From the NCBI RefSeq assembly GCF_014195535.1, contig NZ_JACIBY010000010.1, forward strand, positions 186,001 through 250,000: 64,000 nucleotides of DNA, written 5' to 3'. Source of the stretch: Runella defluvii. GTDB taxonomy: Bacteria > Bacteroidota > Bacteroidia > Cytophagales > Spirosomataceae. A program made the translations under genes and the position numbers. The notes under the pieces are model-generated. The model was given only the letters and a program-made list of their open reading frames with translations. It was not told the DNA's origin and searched no databases. Shown in pieces: positions 42,781 to 52,369 of the stretch. Positions within the stretch are counted from its first letter, which is position 1, and every line of letters starts with the position of its first letter.

Positions 42781-43593
42781 ATGGGACAGAAAGTTAATCC
42801 TGTAGGTCTGCGACTCGGTATCGTCCGTGGTTGGGAATCAAGCTGGTACGGCGGACGTGAGTTTGCTGACAAGTTGATTGAAGATGAGCAGATCCGCAAA
42901 TATATTTCCGCTCGTATTCCAAAAGGCGCCATCTCTAAAGTAGTAATTGAACGTACTTTGAAGCGCATTACGCTTACGATTCACACGGCTCGCCCAGGTA
43001 TCGTAATCGGTAAAGGTGGAAACGAGGTAGATAAAATCAAAGAAGAGCTTAAAAAGATTACGGGTAAAGATATCCAAATCAACATCTACGAAATCAAGCG
43101 TCCTGAAATTGATGCTAAATTGGTAGGTGAATCAATCGCTCAACAACTTGAAAACCGTATCTCTTATCGTCGTGCCATGAAGCAAGCAATTTCTTCGGCA
43201 ATGCGTGTAGGAGCACAAGGTATCAAAGTTCGTGTCTCAGGTCGTCTAGGCGGTGCTGAAATGGCACGTACCGAAGAGTACAAAGAAGGTCGCGTGCCTT
43301 TGCATACACTTCGTGCTGATATCGATTACGCTATCTCAGAAGCTTTGACCGTCTATGGAAAGATTGGAATCAAAGTATGGGTTTTCAAAGGTGAAATCTT
43401 TGGAAAGCGTGACTTATCACCAATCAGCGGTGGTGCAGCAGCAGCAGAACGTAGCGGTGGAAATGACCGTGGCGGAGAGCGTGGCGACCGTCGTAGAGGT
43501 GGTGGTGACCGCGAAGGTGGTGACCGTCGTGGTGGAAACGGTGGCGGCAATAAAAACCGCAACAACAACAACAACCGTAACAAGAAAAAGTAA
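42781..43593 (+). CDS. rpsC: 30S ribosomal protein S3 with extended disordered tail
   Basis: 270 residues, about 40-55 more than the usual E. coli type. The KH domain ([19 protein letters not shown]) and the C-terminal S3 domain ([32 protein letters not shown]) are intact to about residue 213. The rest, from [17 protein letters not shown] to [10 protein letters not shown], is an Arg-Gly-Asn-rich low-complexity tail. S3 lies at the mRNA entry of the 30S. The tail recalls RGG boxes that bind RNA, which is an inference. Sixteen bases after rplV. Confidence 0.96.
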   Translation: MGQKVNPVGLRLGIVRGWESSWYGGREFADKLIEDEQIRKYISARIPKGAISKVVIERTLKRITLTIHTARPGIVIGKGGNEVDKIKEELKKITGKDIQINIYEIKRPEIDAKLVGESIAQQLENRISYRRAMKQAISSAMRVGAQGIKVRVSGRLGGAEMARTEEYKEGRVPLHTLRADIDYAISEALTVYGKIGIKVWVFKGEIFGKRDLSPISGGAAAAERSGGNDRGGERGDRRRGGGDREGGDRRGGNGGGNKNRNNNNNRNKKK

Positions 43594-43643
43594 TTATCGA
43601 AAGCAAACGGGTCTTAGTTGACACCGAATAATACTGCTGAACC

Positions 43644-44078
43644 ATGTTACAACCGAAAAGAACCAAGTTCCGCAAACAACAAAAAAGCAAAGGGTCTGAA
43701 AAAGGCATGGCTACTCGTGGCCACCAAATTGCTTTCGGTACGTTTGCCATTAAAGCGCTCGAACCTGGCTGGATTACAGCCCGTCAGATTGAGGCAGCTC
43801 GTATCTCAGTTACCCGTGCAATGAAACGTGAAGGTCAAGTGTGGATTCGTATCTTCCCAGATAAGCCAATCACAAAGAAGCCTCTCGAAGTACGTATGGG
43901 TAAAGGAAAAGGTGCTCCTGAGTATTGGGTAGCCCCAGTAAAAGCGGGTACAATCTTATTTGAAGCCACAGGTGTGTCACTCGAATTAGCTAATGAAGCT
44001 CTTCGTTTAGCCGCTCAGAAGCTTCCCGTTAAGACTAAGTTCGTAGTTCGTCGCGATCATCAAGAAGAAGCAGAATAA
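43644..44078 (+). CDS. rplP: 50S ribosomal protein L16
   Basis: 144 residues with [32 protein letters not shown] at the start and the [19 protein letters not shown] motif. L16 shapes the A-site of the large subunit. The gap to rpsC is 50 bases, the widest in this first block. Confidence 0.97.
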   Translation: MLQPKRTKFRKQQKSKGSEKGMATRGHQIAFGTFAIKALEPGWITARQIEAARISVTRAMKREGQVWIRIFPDKPITKKPLEVRMGKGKGAPEYWVAPVKAGTILFEATGVSLELANEALRLAAQKLPVKTKFVVRRDHQEEAE

Positions 44079-44089
44079 GTATTAGTCAA

Positions 44090-44290
44090 ATGAAAAATAG
44101 TGAAATAAAAGCGCTAACGGTAGAACAATTGACGCAAACTATTGCTGAAGAGCAAGATCGTCTTTTAAAGTTAAAGTTTGCTCATGCCGTATCTCCGATC
44201 GAAAACCCGATGCGTATTCGCAATACGCGCCGCCTAATAGCTAGGTTGATCACGGAATTGTCGGCTAAAAATAAAGTCGCAAGCGCGTAA
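44090..44290 (+). CDS. rpmC: 50S ribosomal protein L29
   Basis: 66 residues forming the two-helix hairpin of L29; the second helix PIENPMRIRNTRRLIARLITEL is the family signature. It sits near the tunnel exit beside L23. Eleven bases after rplP. Confidence 0.95.
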   Translation: MKNSEIKALTVEQLTQTIAEEQDRLLKLKFAHAVSPIENPMRIRNTRRLIARLITELSAKNKVASA

Positions 44291-44329
44291 TAATGGTCAG
44301 GAGACCCCAATTGTAAAATAACCGACACA

Positions 44330-44608
44330 ATGGAGGCAGCAGCACAAACAACCGTAGAAAGAAATTTACGCAAAGTCAGAGTTGGCCGCGTAGTAAGCAA
44401 CAAAATGGAGAAATCTTGCGTTGTCGCGGTAGAGCGTAAAGTAAAGCACCCGAAATACGGTAAGTTTATGAAAAAAACTACCAAATTAATGGTGCATGAC
44501 GAAAATAATGAGTGTGGCATTGGCGATACAATTCGCGTAATGGAAACACGCCCACTCAGTAAGAATAAGCGTTGGAGATTAGTCGAAATCATTGAAAAAG
44601 CGAAATAA
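44330..44608 (+). CDS. rpsQ: 30S ribosomal protein S17
   Basis: 92 residues with an OB-fold; [35 protein letters not shown] is a clear S17 core. It binds 16S rRNA early in assembly. The stop codon is 2 bases from the rplN start. Confidence 0.96.
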   Translation: MEAAAQTTVERNLRKVRVGRVVSNKMEKSCVVAVERKVKHPKYGKFMKKTTKLMVHDENNECGIGDTIRVMETRPLSKNKRWRLVEIIEKAK

Positions 44609-44610
44609 CA

Positions 44611-44979
44611 ATGGTACAGCAAGAATCAAGACTGTCTGTTGCTGATAATAGTGGAGCGAAAGAAGTACTTGTCATCCGTGTATTGGGTGGTACTGGCAAG
44701 CGCTACGCATCTATCGGTGACAAAGTTGTGGTGACAGTTAAACAGGCAATTCCTTCGGGCAACATAAAGAAAGGTACAGTTTCTAAGGCCGTTGTTGTTC
44801 GTACCAAGAAAGAAATCCGTCGTAAAGATGGTTCTTACATTCGATTCGAGGATAACGCCGTCGTGTTACTCAACAACCAAGACGAACCACGTGGTACCCG
44901 TATTTTTGGGCCCGTTGCTCGTGAGTTGCGTGAGAAAAACTTTATGAAAATTGTTTCATTGGCACCTGAAGTATTGTAA
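44611..44979 (+). CDS. rplN: 50S ribosomal protein L14
   Basis: 122 residues beginning [27 protein letters not shown], with DNSGA the family mark. L14 bridges to the 30S subunit. Two bases after rpsQ and three before rplX, so these three genes are tightly coupled. Confidence 0.97.
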   Translation: MVQQESRLSVADNSGAKEVLVIRVLGGTGKRYASIGDKVVVTVKQAIPSGNIKKGTVSKAVVVRTKKEIRRKDGSYIRFEDNAVVLLNNQDEPRGTRIFGPVARELREKNFMKIVSLAPEVL

Positions 44980-44982
44980 GCA

Positions 44983-45336
44983 ATGGAAAGAAAATTCAAC
45001 AAACAGCCCAAGTTGCACATTCGTACTGGAGACTCAGTAGAAGTGATAGCTGGTAACTCAAAAGGCCAGTCGGGCAAAATCACCAAAGTGTTGGTTGAAA
45101 AACAGCGTGCGATTGTGGAAGGTGTTAACCTTGTCACAAAACACGTTAAGCCAACTGCCGCGAATCCTCAAGGTGAGCTTAAAAAGATAGAAGGATCAAT
45201 TCATATCAGTAACTTGATGTTGATTGACCCAGCTACTGGTAAGCCAACCCGCACAGGACGCAAGCTCAACGAGCAAGGGAAACTACAGCGCTATTCAAAA
45301 GAATCAGGGAAATTTATCCCAGATCCTTCAAAGTAG
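44983..45336 (+). CDS. rplX: 50S ribosomal protein L24
   Basis: 117 residues with the KOW motif ([25 protein letters not shown]) near the start. L24 starts 50S assembly and lies near the tunnel exit. A short hairpin TGTGG/CCACA lies in the 59-base gap before rplE. Confidence 0.96.
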   Translation: MERKFNKQPKLHIRTGDSVEVIAGNSKGQSGKITKVLVEKQRAIVEGVNLVTKHVKPTAANPQGELKKIEGSIHISNLMLIDPATGKPTRTGRKLNEQGKLQRYSKESGKFIPDPSK

Positions 45337-45395
45337 TTTTCGTTTGTCACTTATAAATTAACTGTGGGTCGGAAATCCACAAACTAATAATCAAA

Positions 45396-45950
45396 ATGGC
45401 AACTACGAGATTAAAAGAGAAATACACGAAGGAAGTCGTTTCTCACTTGCATGAGAAGTTCCAATACAAATCAATTATGCAAGTACCACACCTTGATAAA
45501 ATTGTTATCAATAAAGGTATTGGTGCTGCTGTATCTGACAAGAAATTGATTGATGCTGGATTGGAAGAAATCACACTTATTGCAGGTCAGAAGGCAGTTC
45601 CAACAATGTCTAAGAAGGCGGTCTCTAACTTTAAGTTACGCGAAAAAATGCCAATCGGCGTGAAAGTAACGCTTCGTGGAGACAAAATGTACGAATTCTT
45701 AGATCGTCTAACAAGCATCGCTTTACCACGTGTTCGTGACTTCCAAGGAATTAGCGACAAAGGCTTTGATGGCCGCGGTAACTACACATTCGGTGTAAAA
45801 GAGCAAATTATCTTCCCTGAAATTCAAATTGACAAAGTGAATAAGATTTCAGGTATGGATATTACATTCGTAACCTCTGCAAAGACAGATGAAGAAAGCT
45901 ACGAATTGTTGAAATCTCTTGGTATGCCCTTTACAAAAGGTAAAAAATAA
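45396..45950 (+). CDS. rplE: 50S ribosomal protein L5
   Basis: 184 residues with [14 protein letters not shown]-type start and [20 protein letters not shown]5 binds 5S rRNA and contacts the P-site tRNA. It is followed by rpsN after 27 bases. Confidence 0.97.
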   Translation: MATTRLKEKYTKEVVSHLHEKFQYKSIMQVPHLDKIVINKGIGAAVSDKKLIDAGLEEITLIAGQKAVPTMSKKAVSNFKLREKMPIGVKVTLRGDKMYEFLDRLTSIALPRVRDFQGISDKGFDGRGNYTFGVKEQIIFPEIQIDKVNKISGMDITFVTSAKTDEESYELLKSLGMPFTKGKK

Positions 45951-45977
45951 GAATCCCTTTTTCAACGAAATAAGGAA

Positions 45978-46247
45978 ATGGCGAAAGAATCAGTAAAAGC
46001 AAGAGAATTGAAAAAGCAAAAGCTAGTTGCTAAGTACGCTGAAAAGCGTGCTGCTTTGAAAGAAGCTGGTGACTGGGAAGGTTTAGACAAATTGCCACGT
46101 AGTTCATCGGCAGTTCGTTTGCATAACCGTTGCCGCCTTACAGGCCGTCCAAGAGGATACATGCGCAAGTTTGGTATTTGCCGTGTTGTTTTCCGCGAAA
46201 TGGCTTCTCAAGGAAAAATTCCTGGCGTAACCAAAGCAAGTTGGTAA
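45978..46247 (+). CDS. rpsN: 30S ribosomal protein S14 (zinc-free type)
   Basis: 89 residues, the longer S14 form that lacks the two CXXC pairs of the zinc-binding type. The C-terminal half [48 protein letters not shown] is typical. S14 sits in the 30S head. The 78-base gap before rpsH holds a promoter. Confidence 0.96.
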   Translation: MAKESVKARELKKQKLVAKYAEKRAALKEAGDWEGLDKLPRSSSAVRLHNRCRLTGRPRGYMRKFGICRVVFREMASQGKIPGVTKASW

Positions 46248-46255
46248 AAATCGCT

Positions 46256-46285
46256 TTTGTTTTCAAAATCAATTCCGTAACTTTG
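46256..46285 (+). promoter_or_regulatory. Internal promoter upstream of rpsH
   Basis: TTTG (46256-46259), 18 bases, then TAACTTTG (46278-46285), an exact consensus. It lies in the 78-base gap between rpsN and rpsH, followed by a small CCCTT/AAGGG hairpin. CGTAACTTTGC also occurs before secY. Confidence 0.65.
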
Positions 46286-46325
46286 CAGCCCTTTTACAGA
46301 AGGGAAGCAACAAATCAGTAGAGAA

Positions 46326-46724
46326 ATGATAACCGATCCCATAGCAGACTATCTGACGAGAATCAGAAACGCCATAAGGGCGAAGCACCGGGTTGTGGAA
46401 ATACCTGCTTCTAACATTAAGAAGGAGATTACTAAGGTACTCTACGATAAAGGCTTTATCCAGAACTACAAGTTCGAGGAGACAGGCCCGCAGGGTACTA
46501 TTAAGATTGCCTTGAAATACAACCCAGTAACAAAGCAGTCTGCCATTGTTGATTTACAACGTGTAAGTAAGCCAGGACTTCGTAAGTACTCTGGTTCAGC
46601 AGAAATGCCACGCGTTTTGAATGGTCTTGGCGTTGCAATTGTATCTACCTCAAAAGGGGTAATGACTGACAAAGAAGCTCGCGTACTTAACGTGGGTGGA
46701 GAAGTGCTGTGTTACGTTTACTGA
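46326..46724 (+). CDS. rpsH: 30S ribosomal protein S8
   Basis: 132 residues beginning [22 protein letters not shown], with the C-terminal [25 protein letters not shown]8 organises the 16S central domain, and in E. coli it represses the spc operon by binding its mRNA. Start of an internally promoted segment. Confidence 0.97.
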   Translation: MITDPIADYLTRIRNAIRAKHRVVEIPASNIKKEITKVLYDKGFIQNYKFEETGPQGTIKIALKYNPVTKQSAIVDLQRVSKPGLRKYSGSAEMPRVLNGLGVAIVSTSKGVMTDKEARVLNVGGEVLCYVY

Positions 46725-46740
46725 TAAAACCTGAAAGAAA

Positions 46741-47298
46741 ATGTCACGTATAGGAAAGAAGCCGATAACGCTACCTGCAAACGTTACAATATCAGTGTCA
46801 GACGATAACGTCGTGACCGTTAAAGGGCCTAAAGGCTCATTAACTCGTGATATTGACCGTGATATCAAGGTGGAAGTAGAGGGCAGCGAGTTGACAGTTG
46901 TTCGTCCAACTGAGCAAAAACGTCACAAAGCATTGCACGGACTTTACCGTGCACTCATTAATAACATGGTTGTGGGCGTAAGCGAAGGGTATAAAGCACA
47001 ATTAGAAATTGTAGGGGTAGGTTACAAAGCCTCTGTTAACAATAATATTTTGGAGCTTAGCCTTGGATACTCACACGGTATCTATTTCGCAGTACCTTCA
47101 GAAGTGAAGGTAAGCGCAACGATGGAAAAAGGACAAAACCCGAAAGTATTCTTAGAGTGTATTGATAAGGAACTACTCGGGCAAATCGCGGCGAAAATTC
47201 GTTCGTTCCGCAAGGTTGAACCTTACAAAGGTAAAGGTATTCGTTTTGTGGGTGAGCAAATCAGACGTAAGGCTGGTAAAGCTGCTGCTAAGAAGTAA
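46741..47298 (+). CDS. rplF: 50S ribosomal protein L6
   Basis: 185 residues with the double L6 fold: MSRIGKKPITLPANVTISV and the second-half GYSHGIYFAVP plus KVEPYKGKGIRFVGEQIRRKAGKA. It lies by the sarcin-ricin loop region. Sixteen bases after rpsH. Confidence 0.97.
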   Translation: MSRIGKKPITLPANVTISVSDDNVVTVKGPKGSLTRDIDRDIKVEVEGSELTVVRPTEQKRHKALHGLYRALINNMVVGVSEGYKAQLEIVGVGYKASVNNNILELSLGYSHGIYFAVPSEVKVSATMEKGQNPKVFLECIDKELLGQIAAKIRSFRKVEPYKGKGIRFVGEQIRRKAGKAAAKK

Positions 47299-47327
47299 TC
47301 AGTAATCTGAAAAAATTGTAAGCAATC

Positions 47328-47681
47328 ATGGCTTCAGTAAAAAGCGAAAGAAGACAGCGCATCAAATACCGGATTCGGAAAAAAGTAGAAGGAACTTCAG
47401 AAAAGCCTCGCCTTTCTGTTTTCCGCTCAAACGCTCGTATTTATGCGCAGGTAATTGATGATACAAAAGGTCTAACATTAGTCTCTGCTTCATCTCTTGA
47501 ACTTGATGCTACAAAAGCGAGTGTCAATGTTGAAGATGCAAAGAATGTAGGTCTTAAATTGGCCGAAAAAGCACTCGCAGCAGGCGTAAGTGCGGTTGTA
47601 TTTGACCGCAATGGTTATTTGTATCATGGGAAAGTAAAAGCATTGGCAGACGGCGCTCGTGAGGGTGGTCTCAAATTCTAA
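47328..47681 (+). CDS. rplR: 50S ribosomal protein L18
   Basis: 117 residues with [35 protein letters not shown], the standard L18 start. It binds 5S rRNA with L5. The stop is 6 bases from rpsE. Confidence 0.97.
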   Translation: MASVKSERRQRIKYRIRKKVEGTSEKPRLSVFRSNARIYAQVIDDTKGLTLVSASSLELDATKASVNVEDAKNVGLKLAEKALAAGVSAVVFDRNGYLYHGKVKALADGAREGGLKF

Positions 47682-47687
47682 AAAGAT

Positions 47688-48203
47688 ATGTCAAACAGTA
47701 TCAAACCTTTGAAATACAACGAAGCTGACCTTAAAGAAAAGGTAGTAGCTATCAACCGTGTTGCCAAAGTAGTAAAAGGTGGACGCCGCTTTAGCTTCTC
47801 TGCAATCGTAGTCGTTGGAGATGGCAAAGGCGTTGTAGGTTACGGATTAGGAAAAGCTAACGAAGTAACTGACGCCATTGCAAAAGGAATTGAAGACGCG
47901 AAGAAAAACCTCGTGCAAGTTCCACTTCTTAAAGGAACAGTTCCTCACGAAATGCACGGAAAATTCAGCGGTGGCTTAGTATTTGTTAAGCCAGCAGCTC
48001 CAGGTACTGGAGTTATCGCAGGTGGTGCGATGCGTGCCGTATTAGAAGCCGCAGGTGTACACGACGTATTAGCCAAGTCAAAAGGTTCTTCTAACCCTCA
48101 CAACGTAGTGAAGGCAACAATTGACGCGCTTCTTAAAATGAGAGCTCCGCACCAAGTTGCATTCCAACGTGGAGTAAAGTTGGCCACAGTGTTTAATGGA
48201 TAA
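47688..48203 (+). CDS. rpsE: 30S ribosomal protein S5
   Basis: 171 residues with the dsRNA-binding-like [33 protein letters not shown] and the S5 C-terminal domain. Alterations in this protein affect decoding accuracy. Six bases after rplR. Confidence 0.97.
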   Translation: MSNSIKPLKYNEADLKEKVVAINRVAKVVKGGRRFSFSAIVVVGDGKGVVGYGLGKANEVTDAIAKGIEDAKKNLVQVPLLKGTVPHEMHGKFSGGLVFVKPAAPGTGVIAGGAMRAVLEAAGVHDVLAKSKGSSNPHNVVKATIDALLKMRAPHQVAFQRGVKLATVFNG

Positions 48204-48215
48204 TCTTTTGAGACA

Positions 48216-48395
48216 ATGTCAAAGATAAGAATTACACAAGTTAGAAGTATGATTGGCCGTCCAGGAGACCAGAAACGCACTCTTGCTGCTTTAGGTCTTG
48301 GCAAAATCAATCGTAGTGTCGAGATTAATGTGAATCCAGCCCTTGAAGGTATGATTCGCAAGGTAGATCATTTAGTGAAAATTGAAGAGATTTAA
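48216..48395 (+). CDS. rpmD: 50S ribosomal protein L30
   Basis: A 59-residue frame beginning MSKIRITQVRSMIGRPG and ending VDHLVKIEEI. It has the L30 pattern of a KIRITQVRS strand and IGRPGDQKRTLAALGLGKI turn. It is easy to miss owing to its size but fits exactly between rpsE (12 bases away) and rplO (14 bases), the expected place. Confidence 0.95.
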   Translation: MSKIRITQVRSMIGRPGDQKRTLAALGLGKINRSVEINVNPALEGMIRKVDHLVKIEEI

Positions 48396-48409
48396 TCCGC
48401 GATATAGCA

Positions 48410-48856
48410 ATGAATCTTAGCGCATTGAAACCAGCTTCAGGCTCGGTAAAAACAAAAAAACGTTTGGGTAGAGGTCAAGGTTCAGGAATGGGCGGAACTT
48501 CTACACGCGGACACAAGGGGGCGCAGTCTCGTTCGGGATATAGCCAAAAAAGTCACTTTGAAGGTGGACAGATGCCGCTTCAAAGACGAGTACCTAAATT
48601 CGGTTTTAAGAATATCAACCGCGTTGAATACAAAGCTCTTAATTTGGATGCAATCCAAGCAGTTGTTGAAAAAACAAATGCTACTGTAATCGATATTGAG
48701 ACACTTTACAGCAATGGATTGGTATCTAAAACAGACTTAGTAAAAGTGCTTAATCGTGGCGAATTAAAAGCTGCTGTTGAAGTAAAAGTTCACGCTTTTT
48801 CTAAGACTGCTGCCGAAGCTATCGAAAAAGCAGGTGGTAAAGCGGTTACATTATAA
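48410..48856 (+). CDS. rplO: 50S ribosomal protein L15
   Basis: 148 residues, Gly- and Arg-rich at the N-terminus (RLGRGQGSGMGGTSTRGHKGAQSRSG), followed by the L15 fold. It binds 23S rRNA late in assembly. A 62-base gap with a promoter leads to secY. Confidence 0.97.
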   Translation: MNLSALKPASGSVKTKKRLGRGQGSGMGGTSTRGHKGAQSRSGYSQKSHFEGGQMPLQRRVPKFGFKNINRVEYKALNLDAIQAVVEKTNATVIDIETLYSNGLVSKTDLVKVLNRGELKAAVEVKVHAFSKTAAEAIEKAGGKAVTL

Positions 48857-48858
48857 TC

Positions 48859-48885
48859 TTGATTCAAAAGATTTTCGTAACTTTG
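48859..48885 (+). promoter_or_regulatory. Internal promoter upstream of secY
   Basis: TTG (48859-48861), 16 bases, then TAACTTTG (48878-48885), exact -7 consensus. It has the same CGTAACTTTGC core as the promoter before rpsH. Spacing is slightly short. Confidence 0.5.
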
Positions 48886-48918
48886 CCTGATTTTTTACAC
48901 AGGTAAATCTAAAAACGC

Positions 48919-50232
48919 ATGAAACGGTTTATACAGACCTTAAAAAATATCTTTTCAATCGAAGAGCTTAGAAGTAGAATTCTTTATACTCTTCTATTGA
49001 TCGCGGTCTATCGCCTTGGTTCGTACATCGTACTTCCAGGTATTGATAGTGACAAGCTTGAGGTGAATAATTCAGGTCTTTTAGGCTTATTAGATACCTT
49101 CCTCGGTGGTGCATTTACGAAAGCATCTATCTTTGCGCTAGGTATTATGCCTTACATTTCTGCGTCAATTGCCATTCAGTTATTGACAATGGCGTTGCCT
49201 TACTTTCAAAAAATGCAGAAAGAAGGAGAGTCTGGACGGAAGAAACTTAATCAGATTACGCGTGTATTAACAATCTTTGTTACCATCGCACAATCGGTAA
49301 GTTATTTACAAACAACCATCTCTTCGGAAGCTTTATTGATTGATCGTGCAGCTTTCACCATTTCAGCCGTGTTTATCCTTACTGCAGGAACAATATTCTG
49401 TATGTGGTTAGGTGAACGTATCACTGACAAGGGAATTGGAAACGGAACATCAATGTTGATTATGATTGGGATTGTGTCTCGTTTTCCAAAAGCAATTGTT
49501 CAGGAAGGTGCTTCACGCGGTAGTGGTGGTCTGTTGATTTTTGTTGCAGAAATTGTTGCTCTCTTTGTGGTGGTAATGTTTGCAGTAGCATTGACTCAAG
49601 CAGTACGTCGAGTACCTATTCAGTATGCAAAACAGGTGGTTGGTAACAAGGTAATGGGGGGTCAACGCCAGTACTTGCCTTTGAAACTTAACACGTCAGG
49701 AGTAATGCCAATCATTTTTGCGCAAGCATTGATGTTTATCCCATCACTAGTGGCTGGTTTGTTTGCAGAGAAAAGTGATGTAGCTAGTTCTATTGCTACA
49801 ACATTCAACGACTACACGACTTGGCAGTACAATGTATTGTTTGCAACTTTGATTATTGTCTTTACTTTCTTTTATACGGCGATTGCTATTAGCCCACAAC
49901 AAATATCAGACGATATGAAGCGTGGGGGTGGTTTTATCCCAGGTGTAAAACCGGGTATTGCTACATCTGATTTCATCGCTACTGTATTAGACCGAATCAC
50001 ATTGCCAGGAGGGATTTTGTTAGCAGTTGTTGCTATCTTACCATCACTTGCAAGTATGTCAGGTATGACAAGAGAGTTTTCTCAATTCTTTGGTGGAACT
50101 TCGCTTCTTATCTTAGTAGGTGTTGTACTTGATACATTACAACAAGTAGAAAGCTACTTATTGATGAAGCATTATGAAGGCTTGATGAAGTCAGGGCGCG
50201 TGAAAGGACGTACTGAGACTGTAGCTGCCTAA
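48919..50232 (+). CDS. secY: Protein translocase subunit SecY
   Basis: 437 residues with ten transmembrane helices. Conserved segments include the plug/TM2 region GGAFTKASIFALGIMPYISASIAIQLLT, TM4 onward with GNGTSMLIMIGIVSR, and the cytosolic loop PQQISDDMKRGGGFIPGVKPG. SecY forms the core channel for Sec-dependent export. It lies in the standard position between rplO and map, with its own likely promoter. Confidence 0.97.
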   Translation: MKRFIQTLKNIFSIEELRSRILYTLLLIAVYRLGSYIVLPGIDSDKLEVNNSGLLGLLDTFLGGAFTKASIFALGIMPYISASIAIQLLTMALPYFQKMQKEGESGRKKLNQITRVLTIFVTIAQSVSYLQTTISSEALLIDRAAFTISAVFILTAGTIFCMWLGERITDKGIGNGTSMLIMIGIVSRFPKAIVQEGASRGSGGLLIFVAEIVALFVVVMFAVALTQAVRRVPIQYAKQVVGNKVMGGQRQYLPLKLNTSGVMPIIFAQALMFIPSLVAGLFAEKSDVASSIATTFNDYTTWQYNVLFATLIIVFTFFYTAIAISPQQISDDMKRGGGFIPGVKPGIATSDFIATVLDRITLPGGILLAVVAILPSLASMSGMTREFSQFFGGTSLLILVGVVLDTLQQVESYLLMKHYEGLMKSGRVKGRTETVAA

Positions 50233-50240
50233 TAAAGAAG

Positions 50241-51035
50241 ATGATTTTTCTCAAGTCAGAAGAAGAAGTACTACTCATTAAGGAAAGTGCCCAGCTGTTA
50301 GGCAAAGCACATGCAGAAGTAGCTAAATGGATTAAACCAGGCGTGGCTACAAAGCAGCTCGATAAAGTTGCTGATGAGTTTATCAGAGACCATAAAGGGC
50401 ATCCGTCATTTAAAGGTTACAATGGTTTTCCCTCGGCACTTTGTATTTCTTTGAATGATATTGTGGTTCACGGTTTTCCAAGCCAGTACCAACTAAAGGA
50501 AGGCGATATTATTTCGATTGATTGTGGCGTAAAGTTAAATGGGTTTCATAGCGATAGTGCTTATACATATCCGATTGGAAATGTGAGTCCTGAAGTTTCA
50601 AACCTCCTTAAAAGAACAAAACAGTCGCTTTATTTAGGTATTGAACAAGCAGTTGAAGGCAAACGAGTAGGAGATATAGGATATGCTGTCCAAACCTATG
50701 TTGAAAAGTTTGGATACGGTGTTGTAAGAGAATTAGTTGGGCATGGTGTAGGCCGAAACCTGCACGAAGGACCAGAAGTTCCAAATTACGGAAAAAAAGG
50801 ACAAGGCCCTCGGCTAAGAGAAGGAATCGTTATTGCTATCGAACCAATGATTACACTTGGAAAACGTAATGTAGTTCAAGAAAAAGATGGTTGGACGATT
50901 AGAACAACGGATAGAAAACCAGCGGCTCACTTTGAACACACAGTATTGGTTCGAAAAGGTAAAGCTGAAATTCTTACAACGTTTAAGTATATCGAAGAAG
51001 TAACCCAAAATACGACGTTAATGGTAAGCGTCTAA
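50241..51035 (+). CDS. map: Type I methionine aminopeptidase
   Basis: 264 residues of the pita-bread fold. Metal ligands are visible: Asp in DIISIDCGVKLNGFHSDSAYTYPIG (two Asp), His in LVGHGVGRNLHEGPE, and Glu in IAIEPMITLG plus a C-terminal Glu in HFEHTVLV. It removes the initiator Met from new proteins. Eight bases after secY. Confidence 0.96.
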   Translation: MIFLKSEEEVLLIKESAQLLGKAHAEVAKWIKPGVATKQLDKVADEFIRDHKGHPSFKGYNGFPSALCISLNDIVVHGFPSQYQLKEGDIISIDCGVKLNGFHSDSAYTYPIGNVSPEVSNLLKRTKQSLYLGIEQAVEGKRVGDIGYAVQTYVEKFGYGVVRELVGHGVGRNLHEGPEVPNYGKKGQGPRLREGIVIAIEPMITLGKRNVVQEKDGWTIRTTDRKPAAHFEHTVLVRKGKAEILTTFKYIEEVTQNTTLMVSV

Positions 51036-51056
51036 TTTTCCTTACCAAAAGAGTAT

Positions 51057-51275
51057 ATGGCAAAACAAGGACTCATCGAAGTTGACGGAATAATCGTAGA
51101 AGCACTCTCAAATGCAATGTTTAGAGTACAACTCGAAAACAAGCATGAAGTAATTGCTCACATTTCCGGAAAGATGCGAATGAATTATATCAAGATTTTG
51201 CAGGGTGATCGAGTGAAATTAGAGATGTCGCCTTATGACTTATCTAAAGCTCGAATTATCTATCGGTATAAATAA
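51057..51275 (+). CDS. infA: Translation initiation factor IF-1
   Basis: 72 residues, the normal IF-1 length, with the OB-fold text [53 protein letters not shown]-1 blocks the A site during initiation. It follows map by 21 bases; 92 bases separate it from rpmJ. Confidence 0.97.
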   Translation: MAKQGLIEVDGIIVEALSNAMFRVQLENKHEVIAHISGKMRMNYIKILQGDRVKLEMSPYDLSKARIIYRYK

Positions 51276-51300
51276 AGGTAACAACTTGATAATAGATAGT

Positions 51301-51337
51301 AGGGCTTTAAGTAGTTCGTTTTGATTTTGAAAGTCCT
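51301..51337 (+). promoter_or_regulatory. Hairpin between infA and rpmJ
   Basis: AGGGCTTT (51301-51308) pairs with AAAGTCCT (51330-51337), with a G-T pair. A further TGATTTTG/CAAAATCA pair lies close by. No T tract follows. Structure is visible; function is not. Confidence 0.4.
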
Positions 51338-51367
51338 ATCGTCTAAAATCCAAAATCAAATACAAAA

Positions 51368-51484
51368 ATGAAAGTAAAAGCGTCTATTAAAAAGCGCAGT
51401 GCTGAATGTAAAGTGATTCGCCGTAAAGGTAAACTTTACGTGATCAACAAGAAAAATCCCAAGTACAAACAAAGACAAGGATAA
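51368..51484 (+). CDS. rpmJ: 50S ribosomal protein L36 (zinc-free type)
   Basis: A 38-residue frame starting [21 protein letters not shown] and ending KYKQRQG. It is the usual L36 length and sits in the classical slot before rpsM, 8 bases away. Only one Cys remains and the CXXC-X12-C-X4-H zinc ligands are lost, so this is a Cys-poor form. Confidence 0.95.
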   Translation: MKVKASIKKRSAECKVIRRKGKLYVINKKNPKYKQRQG

Positions 51485-51492
51485 TTTAAGAT

Positions 51493-51870
51493 ATGGCACG
51501 TATTGCAGGTGTTGACATTCCAGACAAAAAACGTGGCGAAATCTCGCTTACTTACATCTTCGGAATTGGACGTAGCTCCGCTCGTAGAATTTTGGAAAAA
51601 GCTGGAATTAGTTACGACAAAAAAGTAGCTGAATGGTCGGACGAAGAAGCTAATGCTATTCGTGGAATCATTAATGGTGAATTTACTACTGAAGGCGCCC
51701 TTCGCTCAGAAGTTCAGTTGAGCATCAAGCGCTTGATGGACATCGGTTGTTACCGTGGCTTGCGTCACCGTAAAGGTCTTCCTTTGCGTGGACAAAGAAC
51801 GAAGAACAATAGCCGTACTCGTAAAGGTAAGCGTAAGACTGTAGCGAATAAGAAGAAGGCTACGAAGTAA
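51493..51870 (+). CDS. rpsM: 30S ribosomal protein S13
   Basis: 125 residues with [26 protein letters not shown] at the N-terminus and the basic tail [22 protein letters not shown]13 touches the P-site tRNA and 50S L5. It opens the alpha-operon block. Confidence 0.97.
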   Translation: MARIAGVDIPDKKRGEISLTYIFGIGRSSARRILEKAGISYDKKVAEWSDEEANAIRGIINGEFTTEGALRSEVQLSIKRLMDIGCYRGLRHRKGLPLRGQRTKNNSRTRKGKRKTVANKKKATK

Positions 51871-51884
51871 TTCATAATTGTTAA

Positions 51885-51926
51885 CTGTTGTCCGTTATTT
51901 GTTTGAAATAATGAGTAGGATAACAG
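51885..51926 (+). promoter_or_regulatory. Hairpin between rpsM and rpsK
   Basis: CTGTTGTCC (51885-51893) pairs with GGATAACAG (51918-51926), 9 bp with one G-T pair. Inside it TTATTT can pair with AAATAA. It lies in an 85-base gap and has no T tract. Confidence 0.5.
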
Positions 51927-51955
51927 ATAACTGCTAACAGATACCGATTAAAACA

Positions 51956-52351
51956 ATGGCTCAAAATAAGCGTAAGGATAAAGCAAAAAAGCGCGTTGTA
52001 CAAGTGGAGCAAGTGGGTCAAATTCACATTAGAGCTTCCTTCAACAACATTATCATCTCAGTTACCAATTTGTCTGGTCAAGTTATCTCTTGGGGATCAG
52101 CTGGTAAAATGGGCTTCAAAGGCTCAAAGAAAAATACGCCCTATGCTGCCCAAACAGCCGCTCAAAGCTGTGCCCAAGTAGCATATGACCTTGGAATGCG
52201 TAAAGCAGAAGTGTTTGTAAAAGGACCAGGTTCTGGACGTGAGTCTGCTATCCGTACCGTACAAAACGTAGGTATTGAAGTGACTACCATCAAGGACATT
52301 ACTCCACTACCTCACAATGGCTGCCGCCCTCCAAAGCGCAGAAGAGTATAA
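51956..52351 (+). CDS. rpsK: 30S ribosomal protein S11
   Basis: 131 residues with [37 protein letters not shown], the classic S11 core, and [26 protein letters not shown] at the end. It lies on the 30S platform near the mRNA exit. An 85-base structured gap precedes it. Confidence 0.97.
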   Translation: MAQNKRKDKAKKRVVQVEQVGQIHIRASFNNIIISVTNLSGQVISWGSAGKMGFKGSKKNTPYAAQTAAQSCAQVAYDLGMRKAEVFVKGPGSGRESAIRTVQNVGIEVTTIKDITPLPHNGCRPPKRRRV

Positions 52352-52369
52352 TCTTTAAGATTTTATAAC

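Noticed and set aside
43424-43750. Minus-strand frames in the rpsC tail region
   Set aside because: They are reverse readings of the repetitive Gly/Arg/Asn codons of S3.
48216-48395. The 59-codon frame between rpsE and rplO as a chance frame
   Set aside because: It was nearly passed over for size, but its L30 signature and exact place make it rpmD; accepted as a gene.
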